Positions 11,309 to 21,713 of a DNA stretch of 64,000 nt are shown one piece after another; the stretch's first letter is position 1, and every line of letters begins with the position of its first letter. The position numbers were made by a program, and so were the translations under genes. Source of the stretch: Dermacentor variabilis (Eukaryota; Arthropoda; Arachnida; Ixodida; Ixodidae); assembly GCF_050947875.1 (NCBI RefSeq), contig NC_134570.1, positions 203,249,750-203,313,749 of the forward strand, read 5' to 3'. The notes below the pieces were generated by a model. The model searched no databases. It was not told where the DNA came from and saw only the letters and a program-made list of their open reading frames with translations.

Positions 11309-11702
11309 GTTGGGCGCCCTTGGCTGTAGGCACTCACGCAGCACAGAAAGGAGGCACAGTTCATGAAAATCGCAAAAGAAAACAAACGTGAGCGGCGGCA
11401 GACCTCTCGTAGCGCCGTTTAGTAAAGCGCAGGACGGAAAGAAATATGCCAGCACATGCCAGTACGCCGGTCTGGCAGTACGGTCCACGCGAATGACGTC
11501 ACTCTCGCTGGCTCTCTTCCGGCTGCCTCCTCACCCGGCACTCCGGGAAGCGACGGTGGCGTGTCCGCGAGGGGGATTTAGAAAGCGATTTCTGCCCCTT
11601 ATATTGACAATACAAAGAAAAAATTTCAGAACCGTAAATGAATAGGTCTGTTCTTCCCAACCCCACCAATTCATGCAAATTGAAAAGCGTTTCAGCTTCC
11701 CT

Positions 11703-13080
11703 TTAATGACCACCGGTTACCTTCCCTCCTCATTACATGCCCTGCCCATGCCCACTTCTTGTTCTTGATTTCAGCAAAGATGTCATTAACTCGCGTTTGT
11801 TCCCTCACCCAATCTGCTCTCTTCTTATCCCTTAACGTTACACCCATCATTCTTCTTTCCATAGCTCGTTGCGCCGTCCTCAATATAAGTAGAACACTTT
11901 TGGTAAGCCCCCATGTTTTTGGCCCGTAGGTGAGTATTCGTAAAACACAGCTGTTATACACTTTTCTCTTGAGAGATAATGGCAACCTGCTGTTCATGAT
12001 CTGAGAATGCCTGCCAAAAGCGCCCCAGCCCATTCGTATTGTTCTGATTATTTCAGTCTCATAATCCGGATCGGCGGTCACTTCCTTTCCTAAGTAGATG
12101 TATTCCCTTACCATTTCCAGTGCCTCGCTACCTATCGTAAACTTCTGTTCTCTTTCGAGACTGTAAAACATTATTTTAGTTTTCAGTAGATAAATTTTTA
12201 GACCCACCCTTCTGCTTTGCCTCTCCAGGTCAGTGAGCATGTATTGCAATTGATCCCCTGAGTTACTAAGCAAGGCAATATCATCAACGAATCGCAAGTT
12301 ACTAAGGTACTCTCCATTAACTCTTATCCCCAGTTCTTCCCAATCCAGGTCTCTGAATAGCTGCTGTAAACACGCTGTGAATAGCATTGCAGAGATTGTA
12401 TCTCCTTGCCTGACGCCCTTCTTTGTTGGGATTTTGTTGCTTTCTTCTTGGAGGACTACGGTGGCGGTGGAGCCGCTATAGATATATTTCAGTATTTTTA
12501 CATACGGCTCGTCTACACCCTGATTCCGTAATGCCTGCATGACTGCTGAGGGTTCGTCTGAATCAAACGCTTTCACGTAATCAATGAACGCTATATATTA
12601 GGGTTGGTTATATTCCGCACATTTCTCTATCACCTGATTAATAGTGTGAATATGGTCTATTGTTGAGTAGCCTTTACGGAATCCTGCCTGCTCCTTTGGT
12701 TGACAGAAGTCTAAGGTGTTCCTGATTCTATTTGCGATTACCTTAGTAAATACTTTGTAGACAACGGACAGTAAGCTGATCGGTCTATAATTTTTTCAAG
12801 TCTTTGGCCTGCCCTTTCTTAAGAATTAAGATTATGTTGGCGTTCTTCCAAGATTCCGGTACGCTCGAAGTCATGAGGCATTGCGTATACAGGTTGGCAC
12901 ATTTTTCTAGAACAATCTGGTAACCATCCTTCAACAAATCTGCTGTTACCTGATCCTCCGTAGCTGCCTTCCCCATTTGCATAGCTCCCAAGGCTTTCTT
13001 TACTTCTTCTGGTGTTACTTGTGGGATGTCAAATTCCTGCAGACTATTCCCTCTTTCATTATCTTCGTGTGCCACTGGTA
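11703..13080 (-). pseudogene. RTE reverse transcriptase remnant
   Basis: Fingers and palm start at 13075 ([36 protein letters not shown]). The long frame 12576-11692 carries [37 protein letters not shown] where FADD is usual, and the RTE C-terminal segment [20 protein letters not shown]. Between 12785 and 12576 the frame is broken; motif A (ALIDYVKAFDSD type) is near 12600-12550. The last few codons run into the Kolobok-like insertion. The copy is related to 48750-50210 on the plus strand. Confidence 0.85.
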
Positions 13081-13479
13081 CTGTATAAATATCTATAGAA
13101 CTCCTCGGCCACTTGAACTATCTTATCCATATTAGTAATGATATTGCCGGCTTTGTCTATTAACGCATACCTCTTATTCTTGCCTATTCTTAGTTTCTTC
13201 TTCACTGCTTTTAGGCTTGCTCCGTTCCTGAGAGCATGCTCAATTCAATCTATATTATACTTGCTTATACTTCAGCTATCTTACGCTTGTTGATTAACTT
13301 CGAAAGTTCTGCCAGTTCTATTCTAGCTGTAGGGTTAGAGGCTTTCATACACTGGCGTTTCTTGATCAGATCTTTTGTCTCCCGCAATAGTTTGCCGATA
13401 TCCTGTCTAACGGAGTTACCACCGACTTCTATTGCACACTCTTTAATGATGTCCATAAGATTCTCCTTCATTGCTTCAA

Positions 13480-14446
13480 CACTAAGGTCCTCTTCCTGAG
13501 TTAAATCCGAATACCTGTTCTGTAGCTTGATCCAGAGTTCTCTATTTTCCCTCTTACCGCTACCTCATTGATCGGTTTCTTATATGCCAGTTTCTTCTGT
13601 TCCCTCCTCAGGTCTAGGTTAATTCGAGTCCTTACCATCCTATGGTCACTGCAGCGCACCTTGCTGAGCACGTGCACGTCTTGTATGATGCCAGGGTTAG
13701 CGCAGAGTATGAGGTTTATTTCATTTCTTGTCTCGCCATTCGGGCTTATCCACCGTCCAGTTTCGGCTATCCTGCTTGCAGAAGAAGGTATTCATAATCT
13801 GTATATTATTCCGTTCTGCAAACTCTACGAATAGCTCTCCCCTGCCATTCCTAGAACCTATGCCGTATTCCCCCACTGACTTGACTCCAGCCTGCTTCTT
13901 GCCTACCCTGGCATTGAACGTACCCATCAGTATAGTGTATTTCGTTTTGACTTTACCCGTCGCCGATTCTACGTCTTCATAGAAGCTTTAGACTTTCTGG
14001 TCATCATGACTGGATGTAGGGGCGCATACCTGCACAACCTTCATTTTGTACCTCTTATTAAGTTTCACAACAAGACCTGACACCGTCTCGTTAATGCTGT
14101 ATAATTCATGTGTGTTACCAGCTATATCCTTATTAATCAGGAAACCGACTCCTAGTTCTCGTCTCTCTGCTAAGCCCCGGTAGCACAGGACGTGCCCGCT
14201 TTTGAGCACTTTATATGCTTCCTTTGTCCTTCTAACCTCACTGAGCCCTACTAAATCCTATTTACTGCCCGCTAATTTCTCCAATAGCACTGCTAGACTC
14301 GCCTCACTAGATAACGTTCTAACATTAAACATTGCCAGGTTCAGATTCCAATGGAGGCCTGTCTGGACCCGGAGATTCTTAGCACCCTCTGCTGCGTCAC
14401 AGGTCTGACAACCGCCTGTTACGGCTGGCGTGTAGCACCGCGTCAA
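13480..14446 (-). pseudogene. RTE apurinic-like endonuclease remnant
   Basis: NLAMFNVRTLSSEASLAVLL (from about 14350), then [20 protein letters not shown] (14200-14140), then MGTFNARVGKKQAGVKSVGE (13927-13870) and NNIQIMNTFF. The canonical GDFNA catalytic Asp is replaced by Thr (GTFNA). Stops separate the pieces. Family identity is shown by the plus-strand copy, which has the same blocks in the same order. Confidence 0.8.
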
Positions 14447-15199
14447 AAAGGGATGCTCGACCAGCAGGCTTCATCGAACCGAAGGGTGAATTCTTAATTC
14501 GCTCTGGTTGTCTCCAGTGGGTGCCGGTCTGGCGGACGCCCCGCAGTGCTCACAGGCCCCTTTGTGTGTGTGCACCCTTTCCGCGAACTAGACAGGACCC
14601 CCGGACTGCCGCCAGTGGAGACATGCTCGTAAATTCAAGCCGCCCATCCCAGACCTACAGGCTCACTGAAAGTGAGAGTAGCTGCAAATCCACGACGAGG
14701 GCTTACCACGCCAACTGGGAGAATGGACCAGGCGCCCTTTCCGCGTACAAACTTCGCCTAGAAAAAAGGATAAGCGCCTCCAATCCCGGACCTGCGGGTT
14801 GGTACCTGCGGAGGCGGGCCCGTAGGGGCTCACGGAAAGTGGGATACGCCCATCCACAAATCAGACTCAGTGCCTGTCACGTGACGTTGACGTGAGCAAG
14901 ATCCCGCCCACGATTTTAGAGAGCCTATTTCAACGGGCTCTGCAATATACTTTTTCACTTCATTCTCTTCTTCTCATCTTTCACTATCCATTGAATAAAC
15001 CCTGCAAGTTACGCACTAGAAATCGTCTCGTCCTTGCCTGGTCGCCATGGTCTACCCGATGCCTGCAGCCCGCCGACAACGCCACGCTACCCGATAGTAA
15101 CGTCGGTCGAGATTCGAGAAACAGGCGTCGCAACAACTCGGCAGCGGTGGGGTACGCTACCCTGGAGTGCGCAACAACGCCGTGGTCAGTTGCTTCGCA
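14447..15199 (-). other. RTE 5' region between tRNA-like head and endonuclease
   Basis: About 750 bp, read on the minus strand, lies between the head module and the endonuclease. Most of it is absent from the plus-strand RTE copy, where the two modules are joined at about 47340, so it is a deletion there or an insertion here. No coding motif was recognised. Confidence 0.45.
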
Positions 15200-15465
15200 G
15201 CTGCTGGGGACTGAGGGCCGGGGTTTGATTATTATATTCATACAGGAGGTCGTGGCCAAGTATTGCACCGGGGTGGCCAATCTTGCTCTGGTGAAGGAGT
15301 GCGTTACTGGTTCTGGTCACCGGGATCAGGCCGCACTCCAGGCCTGTTTATGCAATTTTATCAATACGCAGATTTTCTTTTTAGTCCGTTGGAAAATTGC
15401 GCGGCACCGGGATTTGAACCACGGTCCTCTTGCGCGTGAGGCCACCTCTACGCCACCGCTGGAAA
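15200..15465 (-). promoter_or_regulatory. tRNA-like (pol III box A/B) head module of RTE copy
   Basis: On the minus strand the text contains TGGCGTAGAGG, fitting a box A, and about 40 bases later GTGGTTCAAATCCCGG, an excellent box B (GGTTCRANNCC). The same module occurs at 47090-47340 on the plus strand, also at the 5' side of an RTE copy. Such heads are usual in SINEs. Either a SINE lies next to both RTE copies or the RTE family has acquired one. Confidence 0.6.
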
Positions 15466-15489
15466 TTTCGAGTGCAAATTTATATTGAC

Positions 15490-16974
15490 ATCTTTTTGAT
15501 ACGTATACATATTTGAGGCATGGGTTATGCAACATGGCGTCTTCAAATTTGCTTTTGTTGTCAAGTGCGTCGTCTGCTAGCGAGAGCCCGTTCGTTGCGC
15601 GGACGTTGGCGGAGGCCCAGGTTTTCTTGCAAAACGTCTGGGCAGTACAATTGTTTATGGTTTTACTTGCTTTGGCGCGCCCGCGACTCTTGTCGACCGG
15701 TACCAATTGTGGTTTTAGCCAGGTGAACTGCTATTTTTAGCATTGTTTTCTAAAAGTAACGCGTAACTTCTGCCACAGAAGCCGCCTATATATCTGCAGC
15801 ATGAAGCTACGTAAAAAAATTTTATTGTTATTGTGTCATTTTACGCGCACTTTTTGTTGGTGGAATATTGATCCGGGAAAATGACCAAAGAAAACAATAT
15901 TATAGTGAAATAAACGATGTTTAATAATTGCGTGGCGCGAAGAGATGCAGATGACCAATGCACTTTTAGGTAAGCTTACATATAGGAAAAAACATATATA
16001 TATAAATTAAACTACTTAATAAACATATATATCCACTACATATATGTAACAGAAAAATTCTCAAATATTCTAAATGCACTGACGGAAAAATTGATAACTC
16101 CCGAGCGGAATAAGCGTGTTTCTTTCAAAAGCTGCGCCAAGCCCAGGTGAACTATCCGACTGTCCGAGGAAACGAATCAAGGCAATTATTGGTCTTTAAT
16201 ATTAACAACAGCGTTATGGACAAGATATTGCCTATGTATTCAGACGGAATCGGCGAGACCGGGAAGTCTTTAGCAAAGTAATCTCCGTGGCCTGTCTGGC
16301 GATCTTCTTCAACCTGCCAGCAGGCGACATGAAGCAGAAACATGTAATCTAACTGAATGGTATTTGCTATTCAGATCGTATTCGACTTCAGAATTCACTA
16401 TTAAAAAATGTCGAACAGCCATTCCCGTTACAATATAATTCATACCGCACTTTTGAAGTCTCGAAGGTGAGAGGCCGATGTAAGTAAGGACTCTTATTCC
16501 GAATGATTGTGCTGCTGGAGAGTCGCGGCTGTCGCGCAGAGGCGCACCATGCAGTTCCTGACAGAATTAATGCACAGGTGCTAATCGGCTCTGCTGAACA
16601 AGTTCCTAAATTGTAATTCAATATAAACGCCTCATTTTGGGGCAGCCTGTAAATGTGTTAGCTTTATTCAAGCAAGGGAAATATTTTTTAACCGTCTCAC
16701 CATGTCTGCAACCCATTGAAGCTGGGTGCCCGATGTGATACCACGCTTATCTTCTTCAACGAACATAGCAGATCTACAAATATCGCTACATGTAAGGCAT
16801 GCTGTTCCTTTAATTGCTTCACTGTTGTTCTTATGATTGTGCACCGGATAACTGAAAGCAACCGTTTATAATACAGAAGTTGCTTAGTTGAGCGGACGTA
16901 CAGTTGGGAACGGAATTATATTAAGGTATGAAATGTAAGATAAGCATAACATGTTTTTATCAGAAATCAGACTC
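15490..16974. other. No gene recognised
   Basis: The stretch is AT-rich, with a tract of ATATAT repeats around 15985-16050. Frames are below 80 codons and show no motif. Confidence 0.5.
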
Positions 16975-16997
16975 GAGAGAGAGAGAGAGAGAGAGAT
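16975..16997. repeat. (GA)n microsatellite at LINE 3' end
   Basis: GAGAGAGA repeats immediately beyond the LINE's AATAAA-containing 3' region, probably its tail. Confidence 0.8.
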
Positions 16998-19466
16998 AAA
17001 CTTTATTTGGTTCCTTCAAGGACTTAGCGTCTCGAGGTCTCGGTCGTCTTGGGCGCCGGCGACTTGGAGCCTCTTCCGGCAAGGGTGGGCCCCTATTCCA
17101 GGGCTCCACTGAGCCTAGCTACCTCACTAGCGTGCTGCACTAAGGCCCTTTGGGCCGTGAGCTCGCAGCTGGTAAGCAGACTCTCCCATTGCTCCGCACT
17201 CGGGTTATTGTGTTGGTGGAATGATTTATTGTGTTTACATTCCCATGTGACATGATATAGTGTGGGTGTGGCCCCACACCATGGGCAGGTGTCTCTGTAT
17301 TGTGTTGGGTACATTTTGTTTAGGATGTATAAATTTGGGAAGGAGTTTGTCTGCAATCTGCGCCAACTCGTTGCTTCCTCCTGCGTTAGAGCTTTGTGCG
17401 GTGGGGGATATTTGGCTCTCGTCCCTCTGTATAAGTTTAAGATTTCTGTGTATCCTCCTTCACAAGCGTGTGGGTGATACTCCGGGGCGCGCGACAGCTC
17501 TGCTCGGAACGTGGTCTCTCGAGCTAGGCTGTCTGCCCTTTCGTTACCCTCTATGCCTGCGTGGGCCGGAATCCAAATTAACTTGTGTGTAACGTTCCTC
17601 TCGGCGAAGTTGGCTCCGCCAAGAATTCTGAGGGCGGCTTTGCTAATCCTGCCCCTCGTGTAATTTCTGCACGCTTCCTTCGAGTCTGTTAAAATGTTCA
17701 GAGGCCTGCCTGTCCTATATCCTTCTACTGCCGCCAGCGCCACGGCAATTTCTTCGGCCTCCGCTGTGTCGGCTGCCTTTGCCGTCGCACATGTGATCAG
17801 ATTTCCGTCGCCGTCCACCACCACCGCCGTGGCCGTGCGCTTCCCTTCTCGCGGGTACGTGGCAGCATCCGTGTACACCATGTTCTCTAGTAGCGCTAGT
17901 GTCTTTTCCACGTATTCGGCTCGCGCCTGCCTTCTGCTCTCGTGGAGGTTGGGGTCCATGTTCTTAGGCACTGGCCTAACGCTTATTGTTTTTCTTAAGC
18001 AGTCGGGCACGTCTGCGTATCTATCCACGTGTCCGCTCGTGTCCCGTCCCAGCCTAGTCAGGAGCGCTCTCCCTGCAGGGGTGCTTTTGAGTCTGGCGTT
18101 TTGCGTTTCAAGCAGGGCTTCCGCCAGTTCGCTGAAAGTGTTGCTGATGCCCAGTTGGAGCAGTTTTTCGTTTGACGTGTTTTTTGGCAGATGGAGAGCC
18201 GTCTTGTATGCTTTCCTGAGTATCGTGTCCGCCTGTTCCCTCTCTCCTTTGGTCATCGCGTGGTACGGTAGCGAGTAGATGACTCGGCTGACGACCAGGC
18301 TGCCGACGAGTTTGAGTGTGTCTTCCTCTTTCATGCCGTATCTTTTTTGGGAGACCCTGTTGATCATCCGGCCCACCTGCTCCGTCACTTTGCTCAGCAG
18401 GCTGATGGTGTGGCTGCATTTTCTGCTGCCCTGTAGCCACATGCCCAGGATTTTGATCATATTCTTTTCCGGGATGTTTTGACCGTCAAGCGTTACTTCC
18501 AGTGTTGCTTGGGTGGGGTGTCTACCTACTCTCAGTAGTTCGGATTTTTCTGTGGAGCACACCAGTCCCCTCTCTCTGGTGTACTTTTCGACACAGCGCG
18601 CAGCCTCTTGTAGCTTCTCTTGTTTTTCTCCCAGTGAACCTTGCGTGACCCAAACCGTGACGTCGTCCGCGTACATCGCGTGTTGGATGCCCTGAATCTC
18701 GCCGAGTCGTTTTGCCAGGCCGATCATCGCCACATTAAATAGCACGGGCGATATCACGGAGCCTTGGGGTGTGCCTTTACACGGTGTGGAGAAGGTGTCG
18801 CTTCTCAACTCCCCCAGCCCTACCGTTGCCGTTCTGTCGGTTAGGAAGTCCTTGACGTAGTCGTGTACTTTCCTTCCGCAGTTGGTGTTGTTGAGGCCCT
18901 CCATTATGGCCGCGTGGCTGACGTTGTCGAAGGCGCCTTTAATGTCGAGCGCCATCACAACGTTTTCACCCGCCTTGGGCATTGTGTCGAGTACCTCCTC
19001 TTTGAGTTGCAGGAGGACGTCCTGCGTCGATAGGTTGGCCCTGAAGCCATACATGCTGTCAGGGTACCACCTCCCGTTCTCCAGGTGCTGCTGGATCCTT
19101 CTGGTGACTATTCTCTCATACAGTTTTCCCAGGCACGACGTAAGCGAGATCGGCCTGAGATTCTCGATCTGTAGTTTCTTGCCCGGCTTGGGTATCATGA
19201 CCACGACGGCGTGTTTCCATTCCGCCGGTACCTTCCCCTCTTGCCAGAGCGTGTTGAGGTATGACGTCAGCTGATCGACTGCCTCGTCGCTTAGGTTTCT
19301 TATGAGCGAGTTTCGAATCTTGTCCGCTCCCGCCGCTGTATTCTTCGTGGCCGCTCTCACGGCCTCGGTGACCTCCTCTCTCGTGATGGGTCGGTCCATT
19401 TTCGGGTTTTCCTCACCGAGATAACCTCCTTTGTAACTCGAAGATAATTTCTTTCGTTTACATCCC
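16977..19466 (-). mobile_element. I-group LINE with RNase H, 5'-truncated, minus strand
   Basis: The long frame 19399-17093 stays open upstream to a stop near 19466. After its stop, a short 3' region contains AATAAA (in CCAAATAAAGTTTATC) and ends in a (CT)n tract, which on the plus strand is the (GA)n run at 16977-16996. The endonuclease half is absent, so the insertion is 5'-truncated, as is usual for LINEs. An RT followed by RNase H and a CCHC finger in one frame points to the I group. Confidence 0.85.
17093..19399 (-). CDS. LINE polyprotein fragment: reverse transcriptase, RNase H, zinc finger
   Basis: An uninterrupted 768-codon frame. RT motifs: LRPISLTSCLGKLYERIVTR (81-100), motif A MALDIKGAFDNV (149-160), motif B KGTPQGSVISPVLFN (208-222) and the catalytic box YADD (243-246). 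RNase H: YTDAATY with Asp511, a Glu pair at 549-550, LTDSKEA with Asp572, and WIPAHAGIEGNERADSLA with Asp623. C-terminal finger: C705-x2-C708-x7-H716-x4-C721. All catalytic acids are present, so this is the best preserved retroelement protein in the window and a young insertion. The N-terminal endonuclease is missing, so it should not move by itself. The first Met is nominal; the frame is open further 5'. Confidence 0.9.
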   Translation of the reverse strand: MDRPITREEVTEAVRAATKNTAAGADKIRNSLIRNLSDEAVDQLTSYLNTLWQEGKVPAEWKHAVVVMIPKPGKKLQIENLRPISLTSCLGKLYERIVTRRIQQHLENGRWYPDSMYGFRANLSTQDVLLQLKEEVLDTMPKAGENVVMALDIKGAFDNVSHAAIMEGLNNTNCGRKVHDYVKDFLTDRTATVGLGELRSDTFSTPCKGTPQGSVISPVLFNVAMIGLAKRLGEIQGIQHAMYADDVTVWVTQGSLGEKQEKLQEAARCVEKYTRERGLVCSTEKSELLRVGRHPTQATLEVTLDGQNIPEKNMIKILGMWLQGSRKCSHTISLLSKVTEQVGRMINRVSQKRYGMKEEDTLKLVGSLVVSRVIYSLPYHAMTKGEREQADTILRKAYKTALHLPKNTSNEKLLQLGISNTFSELAEALLETQNARLKSTPAGRALLTRLGRDTSGHVDRYADVPDCLRKTISVRPVPKNMDPNLHESRRQARAEYVEKTLALLENMVYTDAATYPREGKRTATAVVVDGDGNLITCATAKAADTAEAEEIAVALAAVEGYRTGRPLNILTDSKEACRNYTRGRISKAALRILGGANFAERNVTHKLIWIPAHAGIEGNERADSLARETTFRAELSRAPEYHPHACEGGYTEILNLYRGTRAKYPPPHKALTQEEATSWRRLQTNSFPNLYILNKMYPTQYRDTCPWCGATPTLYHVTWECKHNKSFHQHNNPSAEQWESLLTSCELTAQRALVQHASEVARLSGALE

Positions 19467-19504
19467 TAAAAAAAGCCGAAGGAAGCAGCTTATACTTTCC
19501 TTTC

Positions 19505-19740
19505 TTTTTTACTTAAACAAATTTTGGCGTTTTACGTCTGGCGATATGAGGCTCCTTGTTCGGTTCTCATGACCTGGAGTTCTTTAACGTGCACCTAAAC
19601 ATAAATACACGACTGTTTTTTTTTTTCATTTCGTTCCCTTAGAATTTCGCGACCTAGTTTGATCATGTGCCCTTGAACCTGTCAGCAGCGCAACGCCATA
19701 TTCACTGTGTAGCCACTAATTAGGCTGCCGCGCGGCTTTT
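19505..19740 (-). mobile_element. tRNA-derived SINE, diverged, minus strand
   Basis: Read on the minus strand: a head with GTGGCTACACAGTGAATATG and GGCGTTGCGCTGCTGA, a poly-A-rich segment, then GTCGTGTATTTATGTTTAGG and GTGCACGTTAAAGAACTCCA. This body is what I recall of the abundant ixodid tick SINE; a second diverged copy is at 59665-59850. The box B part is decayed. Confidence 0.6.
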
Positions 19741-19849
19741 TTTTTTCTTTTTTGTTAAGCATGGACTGGGAGAGGGGGGCACACGAAAAATTGGCAGTGG
19801 CTTAGCTCAGCTATGCCAGGATATACGTAGCCGAAAGGTACGGTTATGC

Positions 19850-20400
19850 TTGGTTATTCTCTTGCCTTGCTTGCTAACCTTAGCTTATCCGGCTAGGCGT
19901 TCTTCGCGTTGCTCCGGTGTCTCGACCTCATGTTTTGCCTTGGCATGCTCGCTCTTTCAACGCTCGACGGCCAACTGCCAAGCGACGACCTCGGGCTTTG
20001 AAGAATTTAGGTTTTCCAGTATTTTGCGCCGAATGGCAGCGGCTCGACTCCCCTTGACCTCCATGTCGAGCGCGCTGCATCAACCGTCATGGTGCGCCCT
20101 CCTCGCGCATGCGCACTGCTCGCGGCGCCGCAATCGTAAATGCAGCAGCGGGCGCACACGGCGCCGGCGCGTCTGCGGAGACTGCGACGTCACACCTCTG
20201 GAATGCGCCGCAGTCGGCGGCGGCGAGGAGCGCGCGCTGGCTGCGACCGCGGCGGCGGTGCGGGCGACGCAGCTGCGCATGCAGCTGCGGCTCTCGTGAC
20301 GTCACGCGGCTTTCGCGCATGCGCGGTATGGCAGGCGTAGAAGCACGCGAAGCTCGGCTCCAACCCGCGTAGCGTGGCTTTACGCTACAAAACATCACAC
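19850..20400. promoter_or_regulatory. CpG-rich island with NRF1-like and CRE-like sites
   Basis: Bases 20040-20340 are strongly GC- and CpG-rich, unlike the surroundings. They contain GCGCATGCGC (20105-20114, and again near 20315), the NRF1 palindrome, and TGACGTCA-type CRE cores (GACGTCAC near 20190 and TGACGTCACG near 20300). Open frames on both strands here are composition artefacts. It could be an orphan promoter, a transposon promoter or a GC-rich repeat; no downstream gene was recognised. Confidence 0.35.
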
Positions 20401-21000
20401 GATTTACGGGCCAAAGATTAGCATATATAATGGCTGCCTAAACCTGTTTTCGGCGCCCGAGGTCCAACCGCAATAAAAGAACCCGTACCAATTAATGCGC
20501 ATTCTGTTACGCGAGGAACACGGAAACATGAATGGAATGTTACACTGTAGTTTCTTTTCTTTCTTTTTCTTTAAGAGCACTTCCCGTAATTGTGAGTAAA
20601 AGGGTGCCGGATGTGGCAGTTTTCTTTGTTTCAAGCGGCAAACAGGAAAGTTGCATGTGTTTTTTCGTCTACGTTTCGCAAGACCTACAGACGGAAAACT
20701 ATATATGCAGAAACACACGCGGATATATATGCTGCTTGAAGAACAAGAAAACTACTTGTTCTCCGAAGGGAACCGTACACTAACGTAGTAGAATGAAAGC
20801 CGACACTGCGGCCGCAATGCACGCGCAATCACCAAGCAGCATTAAAAAACGAAATAAAGAAAAGAAAGAAAGGCATCTATTTCGAAGGCATAAATACATG
20901 TCATATGCAAATATAGATACTGTTTGAGCGGTCTGAACGCATATACCAGCGCGCGAAGTAGTACGAATGACCCTTCTGACAAGTATCGCCAGCAGTTACG
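20401..21000. other. No gene recognised
   Basis: Mixed sequence with TATATA stretches near 20700-20730. No frame over about 100 codons and no motif. Confidence 0.5.
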
Positions 21001-21174
21001 ACCTTGATGCGGCCCAATGGATGGATCGATGGATGTTATGAGCGTCCCCTTTGGAACGTCCCCTTTGTGGGTTGCGCCACCAAGCTCTTGCTATTATACT
21101 GCCTAATGTCCTACCTGGGTTAAACAATAAAAAAAGAAACACTATGAACTCCCACAACCAAATTTCTTTATCCC

Positions 21175-21519
21175 CTACTGTGAACTGTGCTTTTGTACGT
21201 CTCCGTCTCTCGTCGCTTCCCCACTTTTCCCCCACCAATCCTCCAGTCGCCTCTTACTAATGTCTATTGCGGACATGTTTGCTTTACCACTGCTCCCTCT
21301 GAACCCAAGGGCTTCAAGGAGGCCAGTGGTGCATAAATCGACTGCTGGGTAGACGTCTTCACGTTCTAATAAAACATGATCCATAGTTTCCCTTGTTTTA
21401 CCGCAGCAAGCACATGCTTCTTCTTCTTCCTTCTTATATCTCGCTTTATAGGTGCGTGTTCTAAGGCATCCCACCCAATCTCGCTTCAAAAAGTGATGAG
21501 CTTCCTTTTGAGTTATCAT
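21175..21519 (-). pseudogene. C-terminal Cys-rich part of CR1-like LINE ORF2
   Basis: EEEACACCGKTRETMDHVLL gives C-x2-C-x7-H, with the expected last Cys replaced (LEREDVYP where a C is usual). The copy at 28381-29257 has the fuller form CTVCAKSVETIEHLILKCES, confirming the motif. A typical LINE C-terminal finger. Confidence 0.65.
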
Positions 21520-21713
21520 AAATTGTTTCTTTCCTGATTTCCTTTTTTCCTCTTAAGTAGTTAGTCATTGCAAGTTTTTTTTTTTTCCATTGCCGCCATC
21601 CACGAGATTATTTCAGCCTCTCCGACTTTCCGCTTGACCTTCTTTGTTGCTGTGTTGGCCACCCTACAGGCAGCATACTTGCTGGTAAGCTTCCTAATTC
21701 TTTTCACCCACTG

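Larger units (their letters stand above)
9076..11702 (-). mobile_element. Kolobok-like DNA transposon (TTAA target, THAP-encoding), 2,627 bp
   Basis: The element starts AGGGAAGCTGAAACACTTTT and ends, read inward, AGGGAAGCTGAAACGCTTTT: a 21-bp inverted repeat (one further C) with one mismatch. It is flanked by TTAA at 9072-9075 and 11703-11706. The related RTE copy near 50035-50050 reads GGTCATTAAGGGTTACGG, with a single TTAA, so the empty site is visible in this window. Kolobok transposons are known for TTAA duplications, RGG ends and THAP-bearing transposases. Only a THAP segment is recognised here, so this is probably a deletion derivative. piggyBac also uses TTAA, but its ends usually start CCC. 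Confidence 0.8.
8877..15470 (-). mobile_element. RTE-clade non-LTR retrotransposon, minus strand, split by a Kolobok-like insertion
   Basis: Read on the minus strand it runs from a tRNA-like head (about 15465-15200), through a 5' region, an apurinic endonuclease domain (14446-13720) and reverse transcriptase (13080-11703), to a tail with CTGCTGCTGATGATGAT repeats near 8877-8900. The same family lies on the plus strand at 47090-50250 with an (ATG)n tail. An APE-RT protein without RNase H plus a trinucleotide tail is the RTE pattern. Stops and frameshifts are common. The element is interrupted at a TTAA by 9076-11702. Confidence 0.85.

Noticed and set aside
9072..11706. piggyBac assignment for the TTAA element
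   Set aside because: The TTAA target fits, but the AGGG ends and THAP domain fit Kolobok better. The catalytic part is absent, so the alternative remains possible.
15400..15465. Functional tRNA gene on the minus strand
   Set aside because: Box A and box B are good, but acceptor-stem pairing is absent and the module is attached to RTE sequence in two places.
14892..15488. 198-codon plus-strand frame
   Set aside because: It runs antisense through the RTE 5' region and tRNA-like head; no motif.
17694..18278. 194-codon plus-strand frame
   Set aside because: Antisense shadow of the intact LINE RT-RNase H frame.
20080..20398. Overlapping Ala/Arg-rich frames on both strands
   Set aside because: These are products of CpG-rich composition; no domain and several frames open at once.
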